Source of the DNA: Antilocapra americana
Taxonomy: Eukaryota; Chordata; Mammalia; Artiodactyla; Antilocapridae
NCBI GenBank assembly: GCA_007570785.1
Contig: ML662442.1
Coordinates: 30,391,681-30,455,680, forward strand
Length of the DNA stretch: 64,000 nt
Reading direction: 5' to 3'
Shown: positions 46,625 to 58,985 of the stretch, in pieces
Layout: every line of letters starts with the position of its first letter
How positions within the stretch are numbered: the stretch's first letter is position 1
Translations under genes and position numbers: made by a program
The notes under the pieces: model-generated
The model's input: the letters and a program-made list of their open reading frames with translations, nothing else
Told to the model about the DNA's origin: nothing
Databases searched by the model: none

Positions 46625-46785
46625 AGCTGTGAGGTGGGAGGGGGGTTATGGAAGGGGAACACATGTATACTCATGGCGGATTCATATCAATGTATGGCAA
46701 AACCAACACAATAATGTAAAGAAAAAAGTCTTTCCTGAATTTGTTACAATATAAAAAAATAAAATAAAATAAAATGCAGCTGTGA
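46625..46785 (+). mobile_element. Ruminant L1 3' terminus
   Basis: The same L1 3' end as at 12862-13160 but in sense orientation ('GGGAACACATGTATACTCAT', 'TGTATGGCAAAACCAACACA'), ending in an (AAAAT)n tail at 46748-46776. Confidence 0.88.
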
Positions 46786-46859
46786 GCTGTGTTGCTTTTC
46801 CTCTCTTCAAAAAACCTGAGTAATTATCAACTATTTGGGCTATTAAGTGTCAATTATTT

Positions 46860-47560
46860 TGGCTCTTCAGCTGTGTATCTGACCACACTGCCCCACAATG
46901 GCTGAACCAGGTGTGTCTGAAAGAGAAGCAAACGTTTGGGGTCTCCTGTCAGAGACTCTCAGCTGTTGGTGACTCAGAAAACACCTTCGCTGATGCAAAA
47001 GGAAAAGCCCGGGAGAAGAATTTCCAGCCACTCTCATGGATGTAAAGAGTTCAGAGAAACGGAAGGGAAGGAAAGAACTGCTTAGAGACAAGAAGAAAGA
47101 CGGGAAGACCAGGAGGGAGGGTAGGACACGAGAGGCAAAGGAGAGGAGCCCTGGGCTTCAGCCCTAAGTGTGGAGCTGAGGTTCCTCACACCCCGGAAGA
47201 GTCCATCCTTGCTACGGATGACGGGCAGAACGGGAACCGGCCTGAGTCTCCTGTGCTCGAAGCATTGGGACCAAACTGAAGGGAACATTGCTTTGTGTCT
47301 GCCCGAGGGCTTCCCTGTCACTTCCCGGCAGGTGACAGGCCTGCACCCCGCGGGGGGCATCCTGGCGGCCCACGGCAAGCAGCTGCATTCAGGTCAATCA
47401 GGAGAGTGCGACCGTCCTCACCACCCTCCTCTGTCAGTAATCACCACGGACTTGTCAAAACCAAGGGGAACAGGTCAAGCCTGTACAGACAATGCAGAAA
47501 ATCAGATTCTCCCTAAAGGCCTCTTGTAAAAGCAATTCTGAAAGCAGTGACAGAGGGGAA
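46860..47560. other. GC- and CpG-richer unique block
   Basis: This is the only clearly CpG-richer non-repeat stretch in the window. By eye there are about 17 CpG in 47100-47450, with CCGCGG at about 47348. A purine-rich run covers 47045-47150. Overlapping frames on both strands (47170-47529 +, 119 codons; 47082-47378 -, 98 codons) have no recognised domain. It could be a regulatory element, a promoter/first exon of a noncoding RNA, or an old GC-rich remnant; I cannot tell which. Confidence 0.5.
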
Positions 47561-47813
47561 AAACAATTTTTTTCTGTCGACCTCCACAAAGGACTTTAGG
47601 ATATTTCTTCACAATGCCTTTCTGGGAGAGCTGACAAAGGTCAGAAAGTGAAATTTCTAAAAGTTCCAGAGCTGTACAAAACATCTGAAGAAGTTTCAGA
47701 ACAAAGGGAGGATTGAGTGTGAGCGAATATGTCTAACACCGGTGATTTCAGGTTTAGATAGAAATACCAATTAAATATGAAAACCTCTATGTTCATTCAC
47801 TAATCTGTTAAAT

Positions 47814-48035
47814 GGGGGGCTTCCCTGGTGGCTCAGTGGTGAAGAATCCGCTTGCAATTCAGAAGACCAGGGTTCGATCCCTGGTTCAGGAAGATCCCCT
47901 GGAGAAGGGAATGGCAACCCACTCCAGTATTCTTGCCTGAAGAATCCCATGGACAGAGGAGCCTGGCAGGTTATAGTCCACAGGGTCACAAAGAGTTGAA
48001 CACGACTGAGCTACTAACACTTTCACTTTACTTTC
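47814..48035 (+). mobile_element. Bov-tA SINE with intact pol III boxes and 12-bp target-site duplication
   Basis: The best preserved Bov-tA here. The A-box TGGCTCAGTGG lies at 47829-47839 and the B-box GGTTCGATCCC at 47871-47881; both fit the tRNA-type promoter consensus. The 12-bp repeat AATCTGTTAAAT flanks it at 47802-47813 and 48036-48047. Confidence 0.97.
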
Positions 48036-48286
48036 AATCTGTTAAATATTTATTAATGTTTATACCTCTAGATACCAAGTAAACAGTTGAAAATAAGATA
48101 GACATGATCCCTCCCTCTTTTTTTACCTGAAACCTTGACGAGGTACCATTTACATGCCACAAAATGCCATCACCTTCTGCTATACAAATCATAAAATGAG
48201 TCCATTTAAGGAAAATATAAAGGCCCATTCAGAGTTCTCTTCTGTGAAAGAGCTACTGATAAGACCCACTCTGTTTTCCTATCTCT

Positions 48287-48510
48287 TCTTTAAATTTATT
48301 TTTGATTGGAATATAATTGCTTTACAACGTTGTGTTAGTTTCTGCTGTACAACAACGTGAGTCAGCTATACGTATATATGTATCCCCTCCCTTTTGGGCC
48401 TTCCACCCATCCCCCACACCCTACCCCTCTAGGTCAGCACTGAGCACCTAACTGAGCTCCCTGTGCTATACAGCAGCTTCCGACTAGCTATCTAGGGTAC
48501 GCATTCACCC
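48287..48510 (-). mobile_element. L1 3' UTR fragment
   Basis: Reverse complement of an artiodactyl L1 3' end: 'ATATAATTGCTTTACAACGT', 'TTAGTTTCTGCTGTACAACA', 'GCTCCCTGTGCTATACAGCA'. Confidence 0.85.
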
Positions 48511-48954
48511 ACTCTTTCTAATTCAAGAGTGAAGGTAGACACAAGTAGAAACCCAGGCTGGCACTTAACCTGTGAGCTTAGTTAATGTTCTGTGAGTGCT
48601 TAAAGGTCCAAAGTAATAGGTAAGCAACTTGTAAGACAGAGTGATCAATGTTACAATTCTATTTACTTATTCTTTAAAATATGTATTTGTTGATCACCTG
48701 TTAGGGACAGGGCATGTGTGTACTGCTAAAGAGCATGTTGGAAAGTGAAGTACATGGCTCTGTTCCTTCATGGCCACTGTTCTGCCTAGTGACATAAGTC
48801 ATCCTTATCCATAGACCACTAACCACGCAGCATACACCACAGCAGATGCCAAGTACCAATTGAGCTGCAAACAAAATAAGCAAGATGGGTATCTTGGGTA
48901 TACTGCAGAAACTGCCAACATAACCTTTCCAAATGGAACTAATTATTTCTCCTT
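48511..48954. other. Intervening DNA, no recognised feature
   Basis: No gene or named repeat recognised. Confidence 0.4.
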
Positions 48955-49715
48955 TCACCATGCTCCTCCTCTGTTTTCCATTTCAGTTCATGAGGGCAAC
49001 TTTCACCCAAGCCAGCCTTCCAACACTTGCCTTTTCCCAAATGTTCCATGTTCAGTTGGCCACCAACACTGGTCGTTTCTAAGACTGAGCTGTCCCTTAA
49101 GTCAGCCCCTCCTGTTCACTTATTCCGTCACTGCCTACATTCAGGTGCTATCATCATCCACTGGGACTCTTCCACCAGACCAACATGACCTGCCATCCTC
49201 TCTCTCCCTGCCTAAGAGCATCCTCCATACCGCCACCAGGTAACATGCTCCACAGTTCTTTCCCCTATAGCTCTGAAGTCTAACCTCCGTGACAAGGCAT
49301 GGGAGGCTCTGTACAACCTCCTGCAACTCAGTGACCAAATATTTGGTGATTTCCATGACTAATTGAACTCACAATGTTTACTGCTCACATTTTGATGCCT
49401 CTGCATAGTTGCAGATGGTCTAAAATAGCCTTCCTCAACCTACCCTCACAAACTCCTACTCATCCTTTGAATCTCTACTCACATAGAAGTAGTTGTTTCT
49501 TCTTCTGTGCCCCCAATCAACATGTTTCGCTCTCCTCAGTTATGGCACTAATCATGCTTAATCACAATTATCTGTTCATATGGTTATCATCTTCACTCAA
49601 TAATGGGCTTTGCAATGGCAGGGATAATGTCTTACTTATCTTTGCATTCCTAATGCTTACCCAGTGCTTGGTACATAGTGAATTCTCAATGATAACAAGG
49701 CAAGTTCTCAAAATA
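48955..49715 (+). mobile_element. L2 LINE, 0.76-kb 3' fragment
   Basis: Sense L2 from the 'CATTTCAGTTCATGAGGGCA' region through 'AACTCCTACTCATCCTTTGA' to the 3' end ('GGCAGGGATAATGTCTTACT', 'TGCTTGGTACATAGTGAATT'). No usable frame. Confidence 0.82.
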
Positions 49716-49779
49716 TGAGTGGATGGATGTATAGGAAATTGGAAAAGAAAAAAATCCTATCAGAGCCGTCAGGAAAGAC

Positions 49780-52440
49780 AAATTCATGAAACTCAGTAAA
49801 CCTCAAACAGAATAAATTAAAAGGATACTATACTTACAGTCACATCATAACCATGTGACTGAAGATTAATAATAAAGAAAAACTCTTGAAATGAACTAAA
49901 GAAAATAATATATTACATAAATGGAACAAACATTCAGATAATCATGGAATTCTCACCAGAAATTATGGAGGTCAGAAGACAGTATAACAACATCTATAAA
50001 GTGTTAAAAGGAAAAAGCTGCCAAACCAAAATTCCATATTCAACAAATATATCATTCAGGAATAAAGGCAAGATAAGGATTTCTAGAAAACCCTAAGGAA
50101 TCTAAAAAAGAAATCTATTATAGCTAATCAGTCAAGGCAGGTTGCATGATATAATATCAGTAAACAACAATCATTTTTCCTATATACTAGAAAAGAATAA
50201 TCCAAAAATGCAATTAAGAAAACAAATCCATTTACAATAGATTCAAAAAGGGATAAACTTAACAAAAGAAAACACATGTAGGTTGAAAACTACAAACCAA
50301 TGTTGAAAGAAATTAAAGACAATCTAAGAAAATGGAAACATACCCCATGCTCTTTGATTGGAAGACATGATATTGTTAAAATGCAGTACTCCCCAAATCA
50401 GTCTACAATCCTGATCAAAGAAAGATAAAGAAAAACTGAAACAAATTTTGTCCTGAGTTCTGTTTTACAAGAAATGCTAAAGAAAGTTATTCAGACTGAA
50501 GAGAAAAATAATATTAGAAGGAAACTTGGTTCTTCAATAACAATAAAAACCAAAAAAAAAATAATTAGAAATTGAGAACAGTCTAGAAATATATTAAAGA
50601 CTAGATTTCCCCACTTAAATTCTCTAAAATGGTCTGCTTTACATAAACACTGAAACATTTTCCAATGGGTTTTCAACTGTTGATTTAATACATATGACAA
50701 CCATAATATTAAAAAAAATAGCAAAAGGGCATGGTCATGGAATCTATCTGACAGCAAGATTTCTGTATTTTACCTGAAGTGGTACAGTATTAACTCTAAG
50801 TAAACTGAAAAAAATTTAAAGCAATATAGCAAAAAATCAGAACATAATTTAAAATTAAGTACCAAACCACTCTCAAATAACCCAAAAGAAGGCAAAAAAG
50901 GGGAACTAAGGAACCAAAAACAGAGTGATAAAAAGAAAAAAATAAAATGGTAAAGCAATATCCAAAAAATACCATATTATGTTAAATGCCAATGCTCTTA
51001 AGCCCATAATCAATAGGCAGAGACTGACAAAAGTGGATAAAAAGCAAGACTCAACTAGATATCCTAAAAAAAGCCATACTTTAAAAAGTAAAACAGAAAG
51101 ATTGAATAAAATGGGTGGTAAAACTATCATATGCAAAAATTAATTATATGGATACTATAGATGGTATATTAATATCAGGTAAAATAGACAGTAATACAAA
51201 ATGTGTTACCAGACATAAGGAGAAATGCTTCATGATGATAAAAAATTCATCCAGAAAAAACAATTATAAATGTATTTGTGCTTGATAATAGAGGTTCAAA
51301 ATACAAAAAACAAAAATTAACAGAATTAAAGTGAGAATCAAGTCACTCCAAAAAATCACACTTAAAATTCATCTCTCAGCAACTAATAGACAGCCCCCAT
51401 TAAAAAATCAGCAAAGACAAAAGATCTGAACAACACTATCAAAAAATTTGACCTTACTAACATCTGTAGAATACAACATCCTACAACTGCAGAACATACC
51501 CTTTTTTTCAAGTGCACATATGAATTTACCAACATAGGCCATAAACTAGGTTTTACCACAAGTCTCAAGAAATTTAAAATAAATATATAAATATATTCTC
51601 TGTTCACAACTGAATTGAATTAGAAATTGCTAGTATTAAGGCATTAAAGAAAACCTCAACTGTCTGAAAATTAAACCGTATTTCTTAATAATAGGTGTAT
51701 CATGATCACAAAAGACAACATAAAATATTTTTAACTGAGTGACAATAAAAACCAAAATATATCAAAATTTGTGGGATATAGCTAAAGTAGTGTTTTTAAG
51801 TATTGGACAAGAAGAGAAAACTAAAATTAATAACCTAAGGTTCAATCTTAAGAAGCTAGAAAAATAAAAGCAATATAAACTCAAGAGAGAATGAAGGATA
51901 TAACAAAGGTAAAAGCAGAAATAAATAGAACAGAAAACAAAAGAGAAAATGAACAAGGCTAGAAGTTGATTCTTTAAAAAAATAAATAAATAAATAAAAT
52001 AAAAAGATCAACAAAACTGACCAATTTCCAGCTACACTGATTAAGGAAAAGGCGAGAGAACAGAAAGCTCTAATAGGAAAGACTTATCAACACAGATCTT
52101 ACAGACATCATAAGATAATAAGAAACTACTAAGAACAATTTTATGCCAACACAACTTAGATGAAATGGACAAACTTCTTGAAAGTTACAACTCAGGGAAG
52201 CTGACACAAAAGAAATGGAAACTGAATCGCCTTGTTTCTATTAAAGAAACAGAACTCCTTATTAAAATTGCTCCCCAAAGAGAACTTCAGGCCCAAGTGG
52301 TTTTACAACTAAATTCTAAGACACATTCAAGAAAGAAATAATACCAATCTTATACAAACTTTTGCAATTAGGAGCATGAGATACTGCTCAACTTATTTTA
52401 CAAGGTCAGTATAACCCACCACCAAAATCAGAGTAAAAAG
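49780..52440 (+). mobile_element. Long old L1 (L1M/HAL1-like) with internal order change
   Basis: An A-rich sense-strand L1 of about 2.6 kb. 49900-50090 matches the region after ORF1. 50430-50950 continues that inter-ORF part. 50980-52430 matches ORF2 from the start of the endonuclease domain to the beginning of the RT ('GTGCACATATGAATTTACCA' near 51510, 'CAAGTGGTTTTACAACTAAA' near 52295). Between them, 50085-50425 matches a later ORF2 part ('GAAAGAAATTAAAGACAATC'), out of order. All frames are destroyed. An (AAAT)n tract lies at 51975-52000. Confidence 0.8.
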
Positions 52441-52647
52441 ATTATAAATTATATCTTAATGAAGTAGTAAAATTTTTCTAAAAAGTAGAGTCCTATTATT
52501 TTTATAATCCTGTAACAGTCTTGGACTACACACAAATGACTTTCATTACAGAAGGGCCTCGAAGGACCCAATTGTAATACAGCCTCCAGTGAAACATATA
52601 GTATAACATGTACTCTCTGGATAATTTTTATAATGATTTTGTTCTAT

Positions 52648-52853
52648 AGCAGAGAAACTACAACCTGCAGGTCAAATTCAGCACAGGTTCTTCTTCTTTT
52701 TTTTTTTTGTAATGCCTGCAGGCTAAGAACGATTCTTACATTTTAAAAGTGTTGTTTAAAAAAAAAAAAAGAAGTGATAGCATCTACATGTGGCCTGCAA
52801 AACCTAAGATATTTACTCTTTGACCTTTACACACAAAGTTTGCTATCCTTGTT
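52648..52853 (-). mobile_element. hAT-like DNA transposon remnant
   Basis: The ends 'AACTACAACCTGCAGGTCAA' and 'CACAAAGTTTGCTATCCTTG', with 'GTGGCCTGCAAAACCTAAGA' between them, fit a common non-autonomous hAT element of mammals. T- and A-runs interrupt it (52694-52709, 52758-52770). Confidence 0.6.
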
Positions 52854-53019
52854 AGAGTAACAAGTTTATCACAAGAAGTAATTTTATCATTCTACTATCA
52901 GGAGGTGAGGGTAGCCAACAGTGCTTAGAAACCAGGACACCTGCCAGCCCTCCTGTCTTCTTCCCTACACTTAGCTTCAGCTCCCTATTGATTCATTCAT
53001 TCATTCACCAAATATGTGC

Positions 53020-53112
53020 ATGCTCAGTCATGTCCGACTCTTTGCGACCCTATGGACTGTAGTCCACCAGTCTCCTCTGTCCATGGGAATTCAGAGTTGG
53101 ACATGACTGAGT
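53020..53112. mobile_element. Folded-back Bov-tA fragment
   Basis: 53020-53088 is minus-strand Bov-A 3' sequence. 53092-53112 is plus-strand Bov-A 3' sequence. The arms (AGTCATGTCCGACTCT at 53026-53041 and AGAGTTGGACATGACT at about 53093-53108) are reverse complements with one mismatch, giving a hairpin with a roughly 50-nt loop. An (ATTC)n tract lies upstream at 52990-53006. Confidence 0.85.
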
Positions 53113-53244
53113 GACAAACACTTTCACTTCACATTCACATGCATGCACCATATTACTATATTCATCAGTTGTTAGTTTTGCTACTTTTATTTTTCACTTT
53201 TCTCCTTTCTCTCTCTCCCCTTAGCCTGCCCACCCCCTGTTCGT

Positions 53245-53540
53245 TTTCTGAGTCAATTGACAGCAACTTTCAAACATCTAGTCACTTCACTCTTAAATCC
53301 TCAAGCATATATACCCTAAGAAAAAGGATATTCTCCTAGAAAAATCTCTATATCATTATCAAACTCAAGAAGTTTAACATGACAATATTATTAGCTTCTC
53401 TACCATCCATTTCCCAATAATTATTCATAATTATGCAACTTGTCCCAATTGCCCTAACTATATTGTACATGTGTGTGTGTATTATAAGTCCAAGATCCAT
53501 TTAATAATCATATATTGCATTTAGTTGTCATGTCTCTTTA
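53245..53540 (-). mobile_element. L1M 3' UTR fragment
   Basis: Reverse complement of an old L1 3' end: 'AAAAGGATATTCTCCTAGAA', 'CTTGTCCCAATTGCCCTAAC', 'TGCATTTAGTTGTCATGTCT'. A pyrimidine-rich stretch (53165-53240) precedes it. A Bov-tA is inserted at its right edge. Confidence 0.8.
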
Positions 53541-53546
53541 GTCTCT

Positions 53547-53760
53547 GTGCTAGTGCTCAGTCATTTCCGACTCTTTGTGTCCCTCTGGACTGTAGCCAGC
53601 CAGGCTCCTCTGTCCATGGGATTCTCCAGGCAAGAATACTGGAGTGGGTTGCCATCTCCTTCTCCAGGGGGATCTTTCCAACCCAGGGATCAGACCCACA
53701 TCTCCTGTGTCTCCTGCATTGCAGGCGTAGTCTCTACCCAATGAGCCATCAGGGAAGCCC
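53547..53760 (-). mobile_element. Bov-tA SINE
   Basis: Complete minus-strand Bov-tA, well preserved. It ends in GGGAAGCCC immediately before a BovB 3' end in the same orientation. Confidence 0.95.
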
Positions 53761-53767
53761 AAATATA

Positions 53768-54055
53768 TCAGTTCAGTTCAGATGCTCAGTCATGTTTGAC
53801 TCTTTGCAACCCCATGGACTGCAGCCCACCAGGCCTCCCTGTCCATCACCAGCTCCTGGAGTTTACTCAAACTCATGTCCATTGAGTCAGTGATGCCATC
53901 CAACCATCTCATCCTCTGTTGTCCCCTTTTCCTCCTGCCTTTAATCTTTCCCAGCATCAGGGTCTTTTCAGATGAGTCAGTTCTTGGCATCAGGTGGCCA
54001 AACTATTGGAGTTTCAGCTTCAGCATCAGTCCTTCCAATGAATATTCAGGACTGA
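53768..54055 (-). mobile_element. BovB LINE, short 3' fragment
   Basis: Minus-strand BovB 3' terminus, about 290 bp, starting with CAGTTCAGTTCAG on the plus strand and truncated near 54055. It lies 7 bp from the Bov-tA. Confidence 0.94.
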
Positions 54056-55854
54056 CTTACTTTGTGTAGGGCCAGTCCTATTATTTATCAGTCACTACAC
54101 CATTATATCTGCAATATAATGATGTACGAGATAGGCACGCTTGCTGTCAATGCATCCACAGGTTCTACAGAAGAGATCTCAGTGTTTACTCAACGAATGA
54201 TTCAATCTTACCAGACTCATGGGAGCAACAAGGATTAGATACGCCCATCTTTTTGCTGCTGGGGCTTACTTTACACTATGCATTAGATGTCATGCTTCTC
54301 TGAACCTGACATTTCTCATTATTATAATAAAAATGTAACAATACATTTCAAAATAAAAGATGAAAAAATTAATGTGAATGTATACAGGTACAAATATATT
54401 ATTGTAGCCTTATCTTCCTCAATTGAGGATCTCAAAATAGTCAGTCCTTCTCTCAAATGGAAGCTCCTTTGTAAATCTCATATTTAAAATAAAACTAACA
54501 CAGTTGAACATTAGGGAAAGATAATGCTGAGGAGGTTTTGTTAATGCATCCAAAAATAACGTGCTATTTTAAAGTTAATGTAAAAATCTCCAGATCTAAA
54601 AGATATGAATCTTAATGTGTTAAAAAGCATTAGCTAACATTTACTTTGCCACTGATAATTATTTGGGTTCTAAATCCAGAAGGTGCAAGAAAGATTGTCA
54701 AAAAGAGTCAAGGGCAGCATTAATATGGGTAAAAAATAAAATTCAACAAAATGCAACTGAAAATTTTTCTGGAAAAAGTGGTGGAATCAATTATTTAATT
54801 AATGAAATAGAAAAATTTGGTGGTCCACCAGAGGGAATACATATTTCAGAGTGCTGAATGAGATGACCATGTTTATAAAGCAACATGGTGACTAAAATAA
54901 TCAGAATGACTTGAAACTGGAGAAAAAACAACAAAAAGAGAAATAAGACTAATGGCAAATCACATGCAAACCTCAGTTCCCAGTGGATAACTTTTTTAAA
55001 AAAAAAAAAAAGGTGAGAAAAGCTAAACAGGAACAATTATAAGACTTAAGAACTTAATTCAAGGGAAGGGATTTTAAACTATGAAAAATATAGATTGAAA
55101 GAGTCAAGGTCAAGGAACTAAGTTGGCGCCTGAAAGGTATTTAATAAGGAAAGTCCTTTAAAGCCAATAGCTTTTTTTATGTTACAGGAGAGCACGATGA
55201 TAAATCACAGGCTAGGGAAAAGAAGTAGACTGAATAATACCATAGAGTTTTTTAAAATACCCACAATAACCTTCCTAACAATCATTTTTATTACATTGGA
55301 GTCACTGGGAACAGTTACTGGGAGAGAAATAACCTACATTGCATATAAATTGTATAAGGTCTGATCCCTGTTATTACTTTATAGACAAAGAGGGGAAGAG
55401 AAAAGGCAAATGGAGGGATGGAAAGAGTAGGGGATATTTGAAGTTGAGGCATCTATTTCTACTCCACTTCACTGAGGCAGGAGACTGTGATACCCTGATA
55501 TGTCCAGCCCCAGTAAATGATTAATGTTTATCACAGGACTTCAACAAATCTCTCCTTTTTGAGGACATCCTTAGCCAGACTGCAGTATCCTCTACTTGGC
55601 TTCTACTTGTTTCTCCAAAGCTGCACAAAATCACCCTCTACTCAGAATAGATCAGAGCAGAAAGCATTTTGGCCAAGGCTCCTCCTATGGCCATGAGCCA
55701 CTAGCCAAGATGAGAAGCAGCAAGGTAAGATACTGACCTGCTGACAGTGATGGGAAACACAGAACCAAAAATCCATGCTAGATTATCCCATGTCAATGTT
55801 CCAGGCCCAGGAATTGCACACTGTCAAAGCATCACCTAAAACAATATCAGACAC
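54056..55854. other. Unique AT-rich DNA, 1.8 kb
   Basis: No gene or named repeat recognised. An A-run lies at 54997-55011. The 64-codon frame at 54663-54857 (+) has no known motif. Confidence 0.5.
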
Positions 55855-56200
55855 ACATCTCTGACCATGTCTCCGCCTACTCTCCCCTTCCAGCTTTACT
55901 GTCCTTGTCATTCTGCAAACATGTTAGACTGCTCTAGCCTCTGCAGCGCTGCACTTGGAATGTGATCCCCCCAGAGGGAAGCATGGTTTGCCTTCTCACC
56001 TCCTTCTAATTTTTAATGTCATCATTCCCTGGCCACCCTTAAAATGGACCTCTTCCACATATGTATACCCTGTCTCTACTTATATCCAAAATACTTTTCA
56101 TACTAAATGTACACTATAAAGTTTATTGACTTATTTATTTTCTCTCTCCCCTCACTGGAAGAAAAGAGAGGGAGAAGGATACAAAGCCCAGTAAGTAGGA
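55855..56200 (+). mobile_element. L2 LINE fragment
   Basis: Sense L2 ('TCTCCGCCTACTCTCCCCTT', 'CTCACCTCCTTCTAATTTTT', 'TTATTTTCTCTCTCCCCTCA'), diverged. Confidence 0.72.
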
Positions 56201-56247
56201 AAAGTTGGATAGTATAATCCTCTTCTTTAAGGCTCAGTAATGCACAT

Positions 56248-56447
56248 TAACTAAGTGGTAAAAGAATCCACTTGCCAACACAGGAAACTTGGGTTCGATC
56301 CTTGGGTGGGGAAGATCCCTTGGAGAAGAAAATGGCAACCCACTCCAGTATTCTTGCCTGGGAAATCCCATGGACAGAGGAACCTAGCGGGCTACAGTCC
56401 ATGGGGTTGCAAAAGACTCGGACATGATTTAGAGACTAAACAACAAC
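56248..56447 (+). mobile_element. Bov-tA SINE, head slightly truncated
   Basis: Sense Bov-tA with an intact B-box-like GGTTCGATCC near 56292 and the Bov-A body, ending in (AAC)n. A short repeat CACATTA (56243-56249 and 56452-56458) may be its target-site duplication. Confidence 0.93.
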
Positions 56448-57699
56448 AATTCACATTAGTATCTTGAAGGCTGCCAAGTATTACCAAAAAAAGTTAACCC
56501 TTTTCAGTAAAGAAATATTTTTAACTTTGTTAAACTTTTGTAAACAAAATATTTAATCTTGTAGCATTTATTAATAGCCATCAGAACACACAAATTGGGG
56601 AACACAGCTAAGAGATGGTGCCCCTGTTTCCTTTCTTTTTCCTTCAGGGAAAAATGACCAAAGTCATTCTTCAAAATGAATATAATTGTCTTTTGTAGAT
56701 CCTTGCTCTTCTTGATCACTACCCAGTGTAACTAAAGCACTTCCTGAAGCATCTCCATCTGTTTACTTACTACTTGCTCTGTTTCCTCTACTAGTTCTCT
56801 CAATATTCTTTCTTTGTTTTCCTCAGTTGTTTGCGATCTACTCTTTCATTTTTAACTAGATACACTTCAAAAGTTAAAGTTTCTTCTCCTACTCTTCTTG
56901 TCCTCAGACTGATCTTATATTTTCAGTCTTCATAGCTGTAATGATCTCATGACTCTGAACTAAATCCCAAATTATATTTCCAAAGACCAGTTTAGATGGG
57001 GCCAATTGCTATCTTTTGCAAAAGAGGATAGTTGAAAAATCCAGCATCTTCATCCTCTTAAACTGGATTTTTCATCCCCACCCCTCCCATTTCTGCCCCC
57101 TAGACATACCATTTTCCCTGTCTATGAAACTTTGAATGTTGGCTCTATCTTTACTATTTTCTCTTTCTTCTTTATATTCTCTCCTACCCCCACTATTCAC
57201 ACCCCCACTGTGTCCTCTTGGCCCCTCTCCATTCCCTATCCTGCTTTTCTTCCCCCTGTGGAATATAACTACAACCTGACCAACACCTGTCTCAGTGGGG
57301 TGGCTCTATTACAATCCTTCCTAATTTGTCCTGTGTATGCAAGCCAGACTCTGAAATACAGGCTTCTCTCTCTCACCTAAATACTTACTCCTCTGTGTTA
57401 ATCATCTCTATTTCTTTTTGTATTCCACAGAGTCATGACTATCCCTCCAACTACTTATTTTCACTGATCTTGCTAGACTCTTTCAAGAACCTTTGAGTCT
57501 TTTGAAAAAGACTAAAGATGAAAGATAGAAAAAGTATTACAAATAAAGTCTCACTGATATTTACTACAGTGGAAAAGAAGAAAATACTAGAGACGGGAAA
57601 CAGAGACATTTCCTCTGAAGGTGGTTGTCTGCCAGTCCTTATATTACAATCAAACTATCATATGCATTAACAGAATGGAGCTGGCCATAGTATACAAGA
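56448..57699. other. Intervening DNA, pyrimidine-rich around 57060-57400
   Basis: No gene or named repeat recognised. Confidence 0.4.
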
Positions 57700-58985
57700 A
57701 AATCTAAAAGTCAGGTATATATTTTGGATTTTGAATTTGAATATTAAATCTGAGAATTTAAGAAATGTAAACATAAAACTATAAGTTGGTACCACATTAA
57801 ATAACATTGAGTCAAAATGGACACAAAACTAAGTGTAATTCTACACCGAAAAGTATCTAGAAGAAACAACAGGAAAAAATCTTTGTGATATCTTTGGGTT
57901 GGGCAAAGACTATTATAAAAAAGACATAAAAAGTGTGGGCCATAAAAGAAAATACATAAATTTGACTTTATCAAATCAAAAACTTTTGCTCTTTGAAAGA
58001 TAAAAAAGACAAGCTACATGCAGACTGGGAAGAAAAATTGCAAAACACATATGTGATAAAGAGCTTATGCCTAGATTACATAAAGAACTCCTACAATCCA
58101 ATCAATAAGAAGATTTTTAGGTGGAGGAGGGAACAAAAGATTTGACAGTTATTTTGCCATAAAGGAGAAACAGGTGGTCAATAAGCAACTGAGAAGATAT
58201 TTATTATTATTAACTTATTAGGAAAGTGAGATACCACTACACAGCAATAAGAAGGGTGAAAATTAAAAAGACTCACCATCCCAAGTTCTGGTGAGAATGT
58301 GGAGTAACTAGAACTTTCATGCACTGCTGCTGAGACTATAAAAAGCTACTACCACTGTGCAACAGTTTGACAGTTTCCTACCAGTTAAACAAATATTTGC
58401 CATATGATACAGCAATCCCATGCTGAGGTATTTACCACACATATGGAAAAAAAAAAAGATACATCCATTTAAAGGCCTGCTCATGAATGCTTCTAGCAGC
58501 TTTTACACAACTGCCAAAACCTGGAAACAACCCAGATGTTGATCAGCTGGGTTGAATGGATAAACAAATAAAATGGAATACTTCCATGATAAAAAGGAAT
58601 AAAGTGTTGACACATGCACCAATAAGAACAAATCTCAAAGCACTATTCTAAGTACGAGAAACCAGACACAAAAGGCCACATACTGTACGATTCTATACAT
58701 ATTCTGTTTATTTCATTCTGGAAAAAAAAAAAGGCAGAAATCTAATCAGTGGTTGCCAGGGTCTGGCAGTGGGACTGACTACGACAGGGCACCAGAGAGT
58801 TCCTGCAGTGTGAGAATGCACTCTCTCCGTTGCGGTGGTGGTTACACAACTGAATACTTTTGTCAAAACTCGTTGAACGTCATACCTAAAAAGGGTGAAT
58901 TTTACTGCATATAAATTGTACCCCAATAAACCTGGCTTAAAAAAAATCAAGATATTTTAAAAACCAGAAAAGAGAAGGTAATTTT
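57700..58985 (+). mobile_element. L1M ORF2 end and 3' UTR
   Basis: Sense L1 of about 1.25 kb: 'AAATCAAAAACTTTTGCTCT', 'GAGATACCACTACACAGCAA', 'GTTGAATGGATAAACAAATA', 'TGGTTGCCAGGGTCTGGCAG', ending in an A-rich tail near 58940-58985. Frames are broken. Confidence 0.9.

Noticed and set aside
47170..47529. 119-codon frame in the CpG-richer block as a gene
   Set aside because: No recognised domain, and a frame of similar length exists antisense. GC-rich sequence lowers stop frequency.
47829..47881. tRNA-like A- and B-boxes as a possible tRNA gene
   Set aside because: They belong to the tRNA-derived head of a Bov-tA SINE. No cloverleaf of a functional tRNA is present.
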